Shown one piece after another: positions 31,357 through 46,300 of a stretch of 64,000 bases of DNA. Numbering within the stretch: the first letter of the stretch is position 1; each line of letters begins with the position of its first letter. Source of the DNA: Tigriopus japonicus (Eukaryota > Arthropoda > Copepoda > Harpacticoida > Harpacticidae). A program made the position numbers and the translations under genes. Under the pieces are notes generated by a model, which saw only the letters and a list, made by a program, of their open reading frames with translations, was not told where the DNA came from and did not search any database. The stretch is taken from NCBI GenBank assembly GCA_010645155.1, contig CM021316.1:2649249-2713248 (forward strand). The letters run 5' to 3'.

Positions 31357-34300
31357 TTAGTTGACATCTTGAAGAGCCACGGATTGTTCCTCGCCAATGG
31401 CGATCTTCTCCTGAACTTCTCGCGACTCCATGATCAATTTGACCTTCATCTTGACATACACCCCGTAATCCTGGAGCGTGGACTCCTTGAGGTATTTCTT
31501 CAGTACATCGCCCACCAACTTAGATCGCTTATCAATGTTATCTTTCAACTTCTTGGCTTCTGACAGTTGATCGGTCAATTTGTCGCGTTTACTCGCCAAG
31601 ACCTCCTGAAAAATTAAGGAACAAATACGTTAAAATGGGAAGAAAAGAGCACAGGCATTTTTTTAGGAATAAAATGAGATTCTTCCGTTGCATTTCATAA
31701 ATGTTGCTTTGCAACAGAGAAAGTGTGATTTCATTCATAGAGCCAGAAACTTTTGACGAATAAAAACCTTTAAACAAATCTGTCCTAAAAAATAGCCAAT
31801 AAACTTTTAAAGAATTACGTTAAGTTCTGGTCCTAGATCATTAGAAGAAAAAGAGACAAAAATTTAATGCAAGTAAGTGATGAATACTAATTTTCTTATG
31901 GTTTCAGTCTCAAGTCTAAAAACAATTTGAATTCATCCCTGTTTATTAGGGCCCATGAATGTCATCCACCATCACTTTTGTCTCAGTTGGGTATTCCAAT
32001 TTTCTAGACGCGAGCACATCTGTTGATCCTCCAATATTTACCTTTTCTTTGTCGTCGGTGTCCGTTGGCAGAGCAAGCAACGCATTTTCAGCTCTGGCCA
32101 ATCGGCCGGATAATCCAAAGATAAGACTCGAGATCTTGTCAATCTCCTCCAAATGAAGCTTGTATTTGTCACACTCATTGGGTTGGGCCAATTGCATCAC
32201 TTGAACCGTGATCTCTCGACCAAGTTCTTCGTTCAATTTGGTCTCCTCCTTCAGTGCCACCTGCTCAGCTCTCAAAATGTCCAGTTTCGTGGAGATTCTG
32301 GCCAAAAGAAGCTCCTGAAACACGATCAAACACAATTGAAAACCTCCCTTCTTTCAATCATTGCTCTCAGTCAATCTAGAACGTACCTTCTTGTCTTGCA
32401 TGAAGTCGTTTGCATTGGTCACATCCCTCAAGAATCGGGCTTTGCTCTCAGCAATGCTGGAGAACGAACTCCCCGCATTGGATCTGGAAAAAAACAGAGA
32501 CAAAGAAATTGAAAATCAAATAGAAAATTCTCCACCAGAACGGCCAATTTGGGTGTCAAGCGATACCTTGTCGATCTTTTTATATGTATCATTTTTCTTT
32601 TTTTCAAATTGATTGACGACCAATCAAGAGTTCTACAAGATCGTGGAAAGTGGAGGTTCTATCTAATCCCTCGCTCAACTCACACATACTACATTTCCAA
32701 CGAGTCTCTACTCAACAACGGAGAAGACAGTACACACAAAGGTCTTTGTATTTGACAAATCTGGCTCCCGAGAGAAAAAAATACCCGCAGGCCTCACGCA
32801 TCAAAATGAACTTTAGAAGGAAAAAAACCGTTTTAGTGCCCATTGTCAGGACTTGGGCCTATAACATGCATGAGAAGTTGGTCAAGAGCTCAAACCTAAA
32901 TAGGACGAAGTAGTACCAATGTGAGTCAAATACGTTTTCAAGGGGGATAATTCAATCAGATTTCTCAAACTTGAATCGAAACTCTTGAAAAGAGCCGCTA
33001 GAATCAAATGGAGGTGAGCAAAAAAAGGTTCAAACACCACATAAAACTGTCTCGGGTCATCAAAGGGCCATTGAGGGAGATTTAACTAGATCCATGTCAT
33101 TTTGGAACTTGCAAAGGTTCTTGATTCTTTGTGATTCGTTCGGTGAAAGAGTCAAAATGTGTTGATAAACTGAATGCCAATCAGGAAGATTTTCTTTAAA
33201 AGCAAACTTGGCAAGGCTCGAATGGACAGTTAAATATAGGTGGGGCCTGAATTCGAAGAATCACCTTCAACTAAGCCAAGCAGCAACATCATCATAGTCA
33301 TCTTCGTTCGAAGACCACTTTTTGCACTGGTGAACCCATCAAGAATGGAATTCCAAAGCCCGTTCTCTGGGCCAATATGGACAGGTTCTACCTCCATCAA
33401 TGTGAAAGGAAAATCGTCCAATGGCATTATTATTATCGTCATCCAAGAGGAGATGATGATTACTGTACAGTCTCTCAGCAGAACGCTTCAAGATTGCACA
33501 AAATACTCAATATTCGTCCAGAGAAATGAAGATCGAGTTAAATTGTTTGAGGTACTTTTGGCTCTCCTGGACAAGTCATTACCAATTGGCAGAGCCCTTC
33601 CAATGGTGAGCAGCATCGTGACATGTGAAAAATGTGTCGATTGTAGCCCGGATGCATTGGGCCTTCTCAGATTCGATGGGCGGGTCAAATCATGAGTGTG
33701 GCAAGTTTTGAAACGGGACCAGGAATTTCCGTTGCAAAGGGTTGAACCGCATTCGTTTGTGCTCTTATTATCCGGCCAGGAATGGGCATTTTAATGGATG
33801 CATTTCGACATAAGCCAAAGCCCTTTCCTGACATCTCAACCATATTTTTGATTGGCGTGACTTGAGCGTTAGAGGGAAGAGTTGGAGAAGAGAAGGAAGA
33901 GATCTCCGACTTGCCACTTCCATTCATTATTATACGATGGGTTTGAAAATGCCCCCAAGATACAAATATTGCACCGATGCCGTGCCAAGAGAGCCCATTA
34001 CTCATTTTCGAGCGTTGCATGCACGTACGTAGTACACTATGAGGGTTGAGGGGAGATGGGACTTACTTTTTGTTCTCGTTATGAAGCACCTCAATCCGAT
34101 TTTTGAGCATGGACGGACTGAGATTCTTTTGGAATCTTTGCTGATGGATTTGGGATTCGCTCTCGCTCAGGTCGAAGTCGAACAAGCCATCAATGTAGTC
34201 CGCGGAGGTCTTCGCATTGTGAGGTGCACCTACAAAGAGACAAGCAAAACACGTTAGCAATCAAGTTGGGTGGAGTAAAAAAGATTTCCCGGGTCTCACC

Positions 34301-37300
34301 AAAAAGAGTTTTGAGTTTCTTGCTATGAACAGAATTGGACGGTAACTGTTCCACGAACTCACGAGACAGTTCATCACATTCCATCTCCTCGGGAAGTTTC
34401 TCTCGTGCTAAACTGGGACGACGTTGATTCCCGGATTTCATGGGCGAGTTCGTGTGAAGAGGTTGATGATACTCGGTTTTCATAGTTCCGGAAGGACTCG
34501 AGTCATTGGACAACTGCTCTTCCTCCTCGTCCAAAGGAATGGTACAAGAACTGACAATGGAAGCCGAACGGAGACTATTCCGACTGGAGCTACCCGATGA
34601 GGAGGCTGAGCTCACACTGGACACCGTGGACATGGTGGAGATGGGCGACATGGTGGACGTGCGTCCACTTAAGGAGCTCAATCCACTATCACTGTTGCTA
34701 TGGCTGTGGTTGACACCGGGGGCTCCGGTATGGTAGAGATCGGTGTTGTTGGCACCCGGTGTTCGAGATTGGGGTGGAGAAGATACGGCAATGAACCCTC
34801 GGGAAGGGCTCTCTCCGTTGGTCTCCGAGGAACGGTTGGGTACTCTCAAGGATTCCAAGCTGTTCTTCCACACGTTATTGTGATGATGATGATTGTGGTG
34901 ATGACGTTTTTTAATGCCGCGAGAACGGTGGTTTTCCGAAGAAGGATGGTGAAGATTGGCGGAAGTGGGCGTGTGATTGGGCGAGGCTTGGTTCAAAGAA
35001 GGCGAGCTTTTTGAACCGTGAATAGGAGAAAGACCGATGTTCGCATTGGTAGGCGAAACCATTCGCGGTTGAGGTTTGAAACTGCTCTTGATCCCGCGAG
35101 GGCTGTGAAAGGCTGAAGTGGGTTGTTGATCGTCAAGCACCTGGTTAACTTTGGGTTTGGGAGGAGGTTTGGGAGGCGTGGCCGGTGGGAGATTCCGTGG
35201 CGGTCGGGGTTGCTGATTCTGCTGACCCATCTGCTCGTCCCTTTGTTGCTTCAATTTATTCACTTCCTCCGAGGTGAATTGGACCGTGGATGTTTTTCCA
35301 CCCAGGAATTTCTCCCAACCAGGAGCTCCTAGAACGGCAAAAGATGCAGGAAATTTAGGATCATCCTCGATTGCCAAGTCATTTCCTGGCTTAATGATTG
35401 AGCGTTTCAGTTCGGGGGAAGAGTATGGTGAACGGGTATCATTTCGCTAATGATGCTTACCTTTGGCTGCAATGGTGGCTGGCGATTCCCGCTTCGGGGC
35501 TCGAACGGGAGAATGGCTCAAACTCTCGTCCATGATGGTGTTGTCGTTCACGTTCACCGAAGGCTTCACATTAGGAGCGTTGCAAATGGAGGGGGAGGAC
35601 GTTCTCCGGTATTTGCCCTCCATCCCATGATGGGGCGACAAGGGCGAGTCCTTGTTCTTGGGCGAATCACATATTCTGCAATGATAAAAGGATAATCTCT
35701 ATTTAGTCACAATCTTCTTCCCGAATGGTTTCTTTGGTAGACACCTTGAGTAGCTAAGTCGCCGGCTAAAATGAACCATTTTCACATATTGCCGTTCTTG
35801 TCACCAACCAAGTCTTGACTAAAAAGAGATCCCCGAACTTGTGGTAGTCTCGTTATCAAAGAACCAAATCAGCTTTCGCTTTTGGTCGTCTGACTGTACT
35901 TTTTCTTCTCCCCCTCTCTCCGTGTTGCCTTTCTTCTCCAGGATCCAAAATATCGCAGGACACCCCGGATGCATCTTTTCTTGGCGCGGAGGGAGCTCCA
36001 ATTCCTTGTGCTACCCCCTAGGTAACCTCCCTTCTCCCTCCAACACGGTTGATGGGATCCTTCCAAGTACAAAAAAAAGCCAGCCAACAACGCACCCAGG
36101 TTTGAAGTTGCCTCGCTCTATGAAAATGTAGGTCGACGCACTCGCGTTCAAGCTGTCGGGATACAAAGAGGTCCGGGTGCATTGGCGTCGTGAAGATCAA
36201 ACTTCCCTCCCCAACCCTTATTCACGTTCGAGTTCACTCGAATGAAGTGAGAGCGATTTAAGGGAAGGGTGTCAATGCGATAGGCTAGCAATATCTCTGA
36301 CCATGAACTTGATGGCGTCCATTGACCTCCTCCTCTTCCTTCGAACCAATAAAAGATGGTTGGACACGAAAATAGCAAACCAGATTGATTGCATGTTTCT
36401 ACCTGTTGAAGCTTCGTACTCGGCCTCTCAAACAACCGCAAAAAGACATCAATGTGATTAGTGAGTGTGGGTTGGATGACACTAGACTGCACAATAGATT
36501 TTCTGGATTGGGGCAAGAGATATTTTGACCCTTTGCTTGTGTACAACCAGCACGACTTCCACTAGTGGTCAACTTCGTTGGGGGGCCAAAATGTACAAAA
36601 GCTTGAGAAATCGTTGCCAGGCACTAAATGACACTGACACACAAAAAAAAGGTTCAAACAAACGCCTCCATGCCTCGGATTTTCTCGTTTTTTGAGCAAA
36701 TATCCGACACACGCACTCGTTTTGTTGCTTGTGTGGACTACTTAATTACATACGACGAGGTGCTGAAACACGATGCTCCTCAATGTTATTGTCGGACACT
36801 ACAATTGATTAGTTTGGGCGGCGGTGTTGAAATGCTTGTAACGCCGACGAATTCTTAGTTATGGTGCAGTTTTATGTATCTTCCAATGCAAATAGTGGCC
36901 AGTTACGGTGGGCAACTCAGGGAGATCTCATAAAAGCGTTTCTCTACGAAAATCGATCCAATGGGGTCAAGAACATTTTGAGTTGAAACTGGAACTTTGG
37001 CTATTGAATCCTCTTCATCGGGCCATAAACGTCACGAACGACTTAATTGGGAGATGTTTTGGCAAGATTTAGCCTTTTGATAGCAATCAAGGCCCACCAA
37101 TGCTAAGCAGGAGAAGCATAATCTCGGTTTGAGTCTTAAGATATTTCCTCGTTATCTCGGAAGAGTGCAAGATGCTCTCAAACTCAGAGTGAACTTGCTC
37201 GAGTTTAAAGCGTTGAAACCCGATCTTTCACTCGCCTACGTCAATCAATGCCTCACTTGGCCTATGTAGCAGACATCATAGAAAAATTGTGACACACTAA

Positions 37301-40300
37301 ATATAAGGCAGTGTTTACAATCGATCGTGGGCCTGAAAATCTGGATTCATTACATCATGCTCGACGGCCAAATGAATCGCAATTGATTCATTCCGAAACA
37401 TTCGAAGGCAGCTGCTCGGACGAAGATGGAGAGACGAAAACCTTTTGAAAATTCTTAATTTGTCCATTATTGTCGTTGATTGTCCGTTTTTTGGAAGCCA
37501 GCCCATCCTACCCAAAGTGTGACAGCTCGTTAGTTTTGGAACCTGGCAATGACTTGGCAACTTCCTCCAGAAAAAAGACGAATACCTTCAGCATCGAATT
37601 CATCCTACTGTAGTAGATTGACTCGCCAAGATTGGTTGCTCTCAAACATTACACGACAAAATTTCAAATTTATCTTGTTTGCAGATCTAATTTGGGGAGC
37701 CAGGTTTTGTGTGTCTTGGTTGTTTGAAAATTTGGACAGTGGGAAAAGGTTCCAGCGGTTGATTCTCGAACCAAATCAGGAATTCACGAAGCTCCCATTC
37801 AAATTCATGAAATTCATACTGCCACAAAGAAAGGATTGAGCGAAGACGATCATTCATGAACCAACTTGAATTTCAAATTTTCCCGCATCATGTCAAGAGG
37901 AATGTTGTGTTTCTGGGATTTCTCGGCCTCCTCTAATGAGAGGACCTAGATTGGATCTCTGTGAAATAACTGCCAGAATGTAGAACAAAGCTAGAAAAGC
38001 AACCAAAGTAACACGCATCCTGGAGATTCTAGCAGTCAAAATGGAAAGACTCGCAGGCCTGGATAACACCAACATTTTCGTGCTTCACCTGGCATTGAGT
38101 TGAAAACAGGCACTTGAAATTGATTTGAGATAAAGAGACCGTGGTACAATGTTATTAAGGGACCACCACTTCCCCCAGTTAGATGTGAAGCGAATGAACA
38201 ACAATTTATGGCTTGAGACCGAAATGACATGAGAAAGTATCATGAAGATCTCAGTGTGTGATCATATTTGATCCTGTGGCATCAACTGAGACATCTTGAG
38301 TGAGCTTGAAAATGAAACACCTTTGCTCTAACCTCACTCATCCTTAGAACGAGAGAAGGTCTAGACACGAAATTTAAGCTCCTAAACTCTCGCGGGCATG
38401 ACCACTACCAGTGAAGGCGGTCATAAAACCAGATTGCTTCGTCATTTAGTCAATGATAATTCTTGAACGAGTCCCTCTCTCTATCTCCCTTCTTCACACT
38501 CTAAAGGCTCGTTGCTCATTGGATATGCCTCTCCCTAGTTAGGACTATTTTTAAGTAATGGCTCGACGAAAAGCATTTGCATTTAATTTTGGTGCCTTCT
38601 TGGCCTAAGGTGTCAATGTCGACTGGACCGAAAGAAAAAAAATACCTCTTCGTCTCGTTAGAGTTAGCTCGTTTAGTTTTGGAACCATCCAAATTGTGGA
38701 AATAAATGCACCAATGCTCATAGGTGTCAAATGAGGTTAATTCCACTTCTCATCAAACGCCCACAAACTCAAAAAATGTGGTTGCAACGGATCTGCACCG
38801 CCATATCTTAAAGCTCTCCTCTCTAAATTTGCCGCCGTTGATATCACCCTCGTTTTGGTAAGTCATAATTAATGGGAGGTCGTCAATGTCGTCTTAAAAT
38901 AGCTTTCTTCACATTCTGTTTCATCAGGAGGGTCGCTCCCTCACTCTCTCGCCTCATTCACGTTGTCCAATTACGTTTCCCATCCATAATGTTTCACATT
39001 CACATGTTATTCTCACACAGTTCCATCTTGTACATTTTGGAACGACGAAAGGGTGAGGGGACAACAAATCTCCTTGTGGCACCCCAGACATTTTCTTAGT
39101 CCAAATATGACTCGTGAATCTACTTTAAGAGCAATGAAAACCATTCTTAAACGTAGTAAGTGATCTCCTCATATCGCTTCATGTAATGTTGTTTCCATAA
39201 TATTCAATAACTGGGCAAATTTTGAGGCCATATGGCAACTGGCGAGTGTGCTCGGGTATGTATGAGCAAAAAAAATGTCTATGGCATTCCAAGCGGCAAA
39301 AAGTGGCATGAATGTCATTTTCACGCCTCAGTCGAGCCAATCATGAAAAAACTATGTTATGAGTTGCAGGAATAATCACCGTCAAATTTTCGCCCTTTGT
39401 ACCTTGAATGGCGTTCAAACGATAGTGGGTGAGGAAGATGATTCAAACCTGGGCCGGTTTTCGAAAAGTTCATCCATAGACAATTAAAAGAAGGTTTCAT
39501 AATTATCCACAAGTAAGGGCAACGATTTTCCTCGACCCAGTTTTGAAAGACTAAATGTTAGATAATTATTCTCTTCAGGATCATCGCCGATTGGGGATAC
39601 AAATACGCTCAAGAAATGCCAAGAACTCCCTCCTCCCTTCCACCATGATTGTATTAAGGCCATGCGCATGTATCATCATCGTATTGATGTGTAAGAACCG
39701 AGATGAGAGGGATGAGGCTATTGTGACGATGTCGTTGAATCGGACAAAAAACTTTGAATGGAATGTGAGGAATTTTCTCACATGTGTTTCTAACGGATTT
39801 CTTACTTCAGCCCCCATGTACAGTATGTACGTGCACAACGTTTAGTGGTTGGAAGGTGGAAGCTGGCAATCAATCGTCTTTGAAGGAGGCTACGGCAACT
39901 GATATTTAGACGAATCTACGATATTTATCACTTCCGTTGCTGACAGCCAGAAACATGATTTCGACAAATTCCAAGCCCATTTCTTTCTATGGCAAGGTTT
40001 GTGGTCGCTTTTAATAATGAGCCCCATGATATTCATGATATGGGAGGGGTGTGGAGAGGGGTTGGTAGCATGAGCGCACAAAGTGAGAACCAATCTGATT
40101 TTTCAAACCGATGCGAAACGAATGGGTACAGATGTACCAGGACCACCCAACACATGAACCACCCTATGGAGTCACATTTTATGGGCACAAGTTTTCACAT
40201 TTTGCAGTGACCACTTTCAATGGGAGCGGGCCAGAGCAAGATGGTGTTGGAAGATAGTCGACAGTGAGAAGGGCTTGTCTCGCTCGGTTTACAGCCTCCC

Positions 40301-43300
40301 TTTCTCTCTCTCTCTCCACTCAAAAAGCTCAAAAAATGCCCTTCGTTGAAATCTCTCCAATTTAGTATCTCGGAATGAATCGGCCATATTTAAAGGCGGC
40401 TCACTCAAAAAAAAGGAAAGAGAAAAATGGAATTGACTAAAAGTGGAAAGAGGTCTTTGACACATCATTTCAGCAAGTCATGGCTAGCATGAATGAGAAA
40501 GAAAGGAACTCGATGTGGTGGCGAGAAGCCACATTTCCGCTTTTGTTAGACACGAGAAACAATTCCCTGGAAATGGGATCCCGCCTGCGTGCTTCTCCAT
40601 CGTAGTCGTATTAGAACATGATCTGAACATTCTTTCGAGAATAGAAAACGATCGACAGACTCGAAGAGCCATGGTCACACTGAGAGACATCGGTAATCAA
40701 CACAATGGCTCTCAAAGTGCACCCAATGGTCGTGACGAATGGAGCAGGCATCGATAACACTCCCCCTTCTGGATGGAAATGCATTGGATGCACTTAGGCT
40801 TTCATGTGAGCTAGTAATAATGGAACAACTGCATTAACTCGACCCAACGTCATGGGGCACATAATTCTTACCTTGATCATTGGTGCTCAAAACGGTACCT
40901 AAACTTTGCGCATCCAGAAATGAAGAATGTGTGGATAATAAAACAACTTTGAGGTCTTGACAAAATGAAACCAAGTCAAGATGACGACAATTTGTAACAA
41001 TTCCAAACATTCACTGGGCGGAACCGAGTTGACCCCAATTTTAGAGGGGGTAATAGGGGGATGTGACGGTAATGGGCCATTCTGAGCATTTTCCAAGTCA
41101 TTACTGTAGGGTGAAATTAAACCCCGCTGAATTCAGCTCTGACATGAGATCCATTCCTTCCACATTGGAAAGAATCAAGACTTAACCCGACTTGATGATG
41201 AAAGAAAATTGTTTTAAATGTCAAAAATGTCGTTACCTTGGTGGGCTCTGAGGTCCTCTAAATTTGTAAATGACCACCCATTTACAGATTTGCTATGGAT
41301 ACGAACTCTCCAAACTCCGAAAGTAATATTTCATTTTTAATTGAGGACTCATTTCGTCGCTACCTAATCTCTAAGAGATGTGTCCATATATATGGACTTG
41401 AAGTTATTACCTCATGCTTGAGCATTCCTTCTTCGGTTAATGATTATTCTGGTTCTTCTCACACAACCTAAGGGCCAATTGATTTCCCTTAATAGATGTG
41501 TTTGAGAACGGTTTTTTCCCTTCTAAATAATTAATTCTAGGAGTGAACTCAGAACCAGTCTCCACCCCAAATATTGGTTGGCGTTATTCATCCAAGTGGC
41601 TTTTATTCACGTACGTCTACCCACTTATTGGTATTCCCTATCTGATGGCTTCCATTTTGACAATTGTGGGAATGTGCGACCAACTATGAACATTGATTCA
41701 GATTGGCGACGTTTTTGCCATCGCACCTGATACAAGAGAATTCCACGGAATCCAATTGCAGAAAAAACTGGTCCGCAAAAATTGTGTTGCCACTGATTTA
41801 TCTCCCTTTTACGGACTGTCCAGCTGACACATGGAAATGGTAATTTCCAATCTAAATTCAGAGAACCATCCCAGATTGCAACAGACTAGAGTGATGGTGG
41901 TCAAGGACGTTTTTATCTGTTTGTAATGTAATGCATTTCAAGATATTTTTCTCTCTCGACGACGTGTTGTCACCACTGGTGGACAAACAGCCATTTGTCT
42001 GGCTTAAACTTGGACATCTCATGACTAGGGACGGACGGACACCCAGTCACTTTTTTACTTTGGGCAAGCTTTGGGGTATTTGGACCCTACTCAAAAACAT
42101 TACGATTTTGAGCTTCAAATCCAATCCTAGGGAAAGGTTATGGTTCGTCTGGACTGAAAATAGGTGCCAATGTCGCAGCAGGAAATAACAGAAGCTATGA
42201 AAATTCCAATCTTCGTCGTTTTCCATTGTTCAAGGGTCAAGAACTGCTGACTCCTCGAGGCAACTCGATAGATGAATTAGGTAATTGACTCGGGTGGTTG
42301 GAACCGCTCACCCCGCAGTCCACCAGTCAGAATTACGAGAATGTATTAAACACCCCGGCAAACGAGAGCAATTCTCTTCCTAAGCTCGGCTTCAAAAATC
42401 CATTTCGTTCTTGTTCTCTCTCTCTATCTTTGTAGCCCTACGAGGTATGCTTTGGCTAGTTATGCCCAAACCGAAACGAACCACTGTCTCCATTATGGCT
42501 ATCATCGATAGTGTGGTTGGGTGGCTATCGTGGGAATCGCGCTCAAGGAACGATGATTCACTCGTGCTTCTCTATCTGACTCTCCCGACTGATAATGGCT
42601 GGACTTTGGATGAAGGAGATGGAGGGGGTAATTTCAGATATCATCTCTCCCACTTTGTCTTTATGTCTTGTTGTTGGCGAGTTCACCGGACGATCCAAAG
42701 CACTTACCTTGAGTTGTTTTGAGGGGATAACAGCTGCTCTGGGAGCGGGGGAAGATTTATTCCGCACGGGACAGCGTGACTAAGGCCTTCCGTATTGGGC
42801 GGAGGTGGGGGTGGCAAAGGCAAGTCCTGGATGCTGGGCGGGCTGGACATTCGTGGTAACGGTGAGGGTGGGGGTGGGGGCGTGGGGCTTCGAGCCTTGG
42901 CCGTACTCCGGGGAGAACCGGGTGGAGAGGGGAATTTGGGTTTTGAATGGCGGATCGACGACGATCGTGAATAGGAAATGGGAGTAGTCACTCGAGACGA
43001 GCCGGAGCTGGACGAGTGTGAGGGCGTATGACCTCTTGGAGGTGTGGTGGGAGGAGGGGTGTTGTCGCGACTGCTGGAAGACCGGAGATGGGGTTTCTTT
43101 GGAGGACGCTCCGGTGGAGAAGGATGGAGGTCCATCCTTCGAATCCTGTCCCTCTCTGACTCTTGCCGTTGTCGCCACACCTCTAAGGTTCCACTGATGG
43201 TGGGGGGAGTGATTTCCCTCTTTTCGTCCATGGTGGCTCCATTCCGATAAGCTTGGGCCTTCTCCTGAAGGTAGACTGGTCGAGCACTGTAACAACAAGT

Positions 43301-46300
43301 GGAGAAGAGAGACGTTTAGGAGATCGTTCCCCAAAGATTACACAAAGAGAAGGCCTACAAAAACTTGAGTTAATCTCAGGTCAGTGGCCCTCTGATTTGA
43401 AGAGGTGCCTTTGAAATTGGGCCTGAATTGATGGTGGATGGGAAAAGTTAGGACGACTTCTGTCGCGTTTTAGAGGGCCGTTCTTATCACTTTGTGGACT
43501 GATTATAGCCCTTCAACTGGTTTTTAATGCGATAAACGAAATCTCTGAACAAACAACCCACAATGTATCATCATTAAAATGGCTACCTAAGCTTAATGAT
43601 TTGCAAACTTAATGGAAACATTCCATCTACAATCATCCCGTCCCGGGCTGAAATAGTAAGAGAGCCATTTCAAGCTATTAACAAGAGCAAAGAAGTAGAA
43701 AATGACCAAATTTAATGTTTTTGTCGTCAGCAAAAACCTGATCTTAATATTAAGGGTCCTAAATCTCATTCAGACGTTTTTTCAAAGTCGTCTCTTTGTT
43801 CCCTCGGCAGTCCTCTGTATGCATTAAATTCTAATTCTCGCTAAGGAAATGATACTGCACTTGCCAACTGCTCTTGGGTGGAACAACCCCAAAGGACTTG
43901 TTTTTGCAGCCGTGAATTTTTACAACTCTTCAATGAGATAAAGAATACCCCTTTACAACAACTCAATTGGTGTTCCTCAGCGTCTGACATCTGACACCTT
44001 CTGTGTCGTGCTACTCTCCTTCTCAGTGTTACCTCTAAGGCACACAAAAATTGAACCAAGTAGGGGCAGCTGTAACAACTTCAACAAACCTCGAACCGTA
44101 CAATACAGACATGAAATGGCAGATTAAGATAAGAGCACCCTTTCAGACGTCCCAATTCGGTTTGGACTTGTGAGGTCGAATAAGGTTCAAACTCCATACT
44201 TCACAAATAAAAGATGTTTTAGCCCCTCGACGCTTGCCTCTAATTAATCAAGATACACTGAGAGAGTCAAACGGTTTGATCTGGATTGCATCTAGAAAGA
44301 AAATGGGGCAGGGCTCGTCAAGAGCTTATCTCTCTTGAGGATAGGACAGGTTATGTCGTATTCAACTTGTGGTTTCTTCATGAGGCGTGTAGATCTCAAT
44401 TGGGGACTAGTGACATTTAAATGGTCCCTTCAAGAAGGTGTTTTTCTTCACGGGCTGCTCGACGCCAGACGATTTTGTATTTTTCAAAGTTTTTCTCGGG
44501 ATCAAGATTTAGAGTGAGTGGATTCTCGAGCCATTTATAAACGAGTCATGCCACATCATGATGGTTGTGTGACAACATTTTATCGGGGAGTTGATCTAAT
44601 TCGAGATTGAAACGCCATACATGACCATAGCGTAGATCCATCTTGGCCATGTCCGGATGCAAATGACGCATGTTTAACAGGGTAGCTCCGTTGCACACTC
44701 TCATGTTTGAGGGCTGGTTTGCCTAATAGCTACGGTATATTCTCATGGACATGGGAGTAGAAATGAAGGGTTAGGGAGTTTTTTGCCGCTCACAATTGTA
44801 CGGCTATCACAACGTTGTCGCTTTCAAAAACCCCTTTCCTTCTCCGTTCATCCCCGTAATTTACCCCATTTATAAAATTATACCAAGACGTCTTGGGGGT
44901 TCTCTATTCGTACGGTCTCCACATGGTTCATGCCACCAAAATATGAATAAAAAATTCAAGGGAGTAAAAATCTTGCACGTCGGGCACTCTCTTACTCTTT
45001 TGACCACTAATCTTGAGATCACGAACCTCAAAACGAAACATTTTTTCTCTTAGGCAAGCGGACCAAACTTCTGATTTACGACCTTCGTCGTTCAAAGCTT
45101 CACGAATTGAAAGAGTTTAACCCGAAATAGTTGTCCAACATACTTAACACCTTTCATCTCAACAGGGTTGGTGAACATTGACAAATGGCAAGCAATTCGG
45201 AGCAAGGATCGAAGAACTGTGGGGTTTAGAATCATTCTCGCTACACAATGTTTCCTCGAGTTTAGATCTCCTTTCAAATTGGTGGAAGTGAGCTCACCAG
45301 ATATTGTTCAAAAATCATAAAAGATCCCCTGCGGCCATCAGGAGTAGCCCATTTCGAGAAACAAGTTCCCATTTCATAATATACTTTTCTCATCAAGCCA
45401 TGTTTTTGCCCTTTGTGAAGCCACACCAAGGGAATCCATGAGGGGAAGCCAGCACAGAAGTTAGGGTAGGTAGGCACCACCTCAGACTGAAATCAGCTCA
45501 TTTTCTTTGTTCACTCTTGGTCATGTCTTCCATTGGCAAAACTGCCATTCAACCAAAAGCCCCAGCTCCCCCCTCCCTCCATCGAAACTACCATCAGCTT
45601 CTCGTTTGTCTGTCCATAACGAATGTGGTAAGGCCCATCCCATTTCATGTGAGGAGGTTTTTGTCTCATTCATATCAGAGATTTTTCGAAGGAAGTGCGT
45701 TCGTTCGTTACTCGATGGATGAAGACTGAAAGCCCAACCAACCTTCTCAGCAGACTTTTGTGGCAAGTGTGGGAAAATTCAGCAGGGCCTGATTTTTTGC
45801 TTTGAACATCACTCAAGATTTGGTGGTTAGCCATCGCCTGACGCTTCCATTGAGCCAAAATGAAATGGGTACCTTGATTCCAGTCATGATATACGAAGAA
45901 GGCTCACTGAATACCTAGACAATAAAATGGGTGTACAACCCCGTTCGTACATGAGGCTGAGATGCTCGAAGAAAAACAGCAAGCTAGGGCAGCTGCCATG
46001 CATGTCAGGTGATTTTTAGGCGCAAAAAAACTCAAGACTTCTTGGCCCACAATGCAGCTTCAAAGGGCAGGGAGAGACCAGGCCCTAATTAAGAGTAAAG
46101 TTCGTTTTTTGTGCATCACTCAAATTCGTTTATGACTAATGAGCACCATGAACAATCAGTGAAGATAACAAAAATGCTTCTTCTCCAGTCTGTTAACCTC
46201 TCTCCATTCATGTGAAGAACTGGGTTTGTTTCCAGAAAACAGTGTGACCTGAATTCTCCGTCTCAACATCTGAGTTGAATACTGAAATTTAACTCTTTCA

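Noticed and set aside
33240..33695. A 151-codon plus-strand ORF opposite a Shroom intron
   Set aside because: No family resemblance and no splice signals around it; overlapping minus-strand ORFs are equally open.
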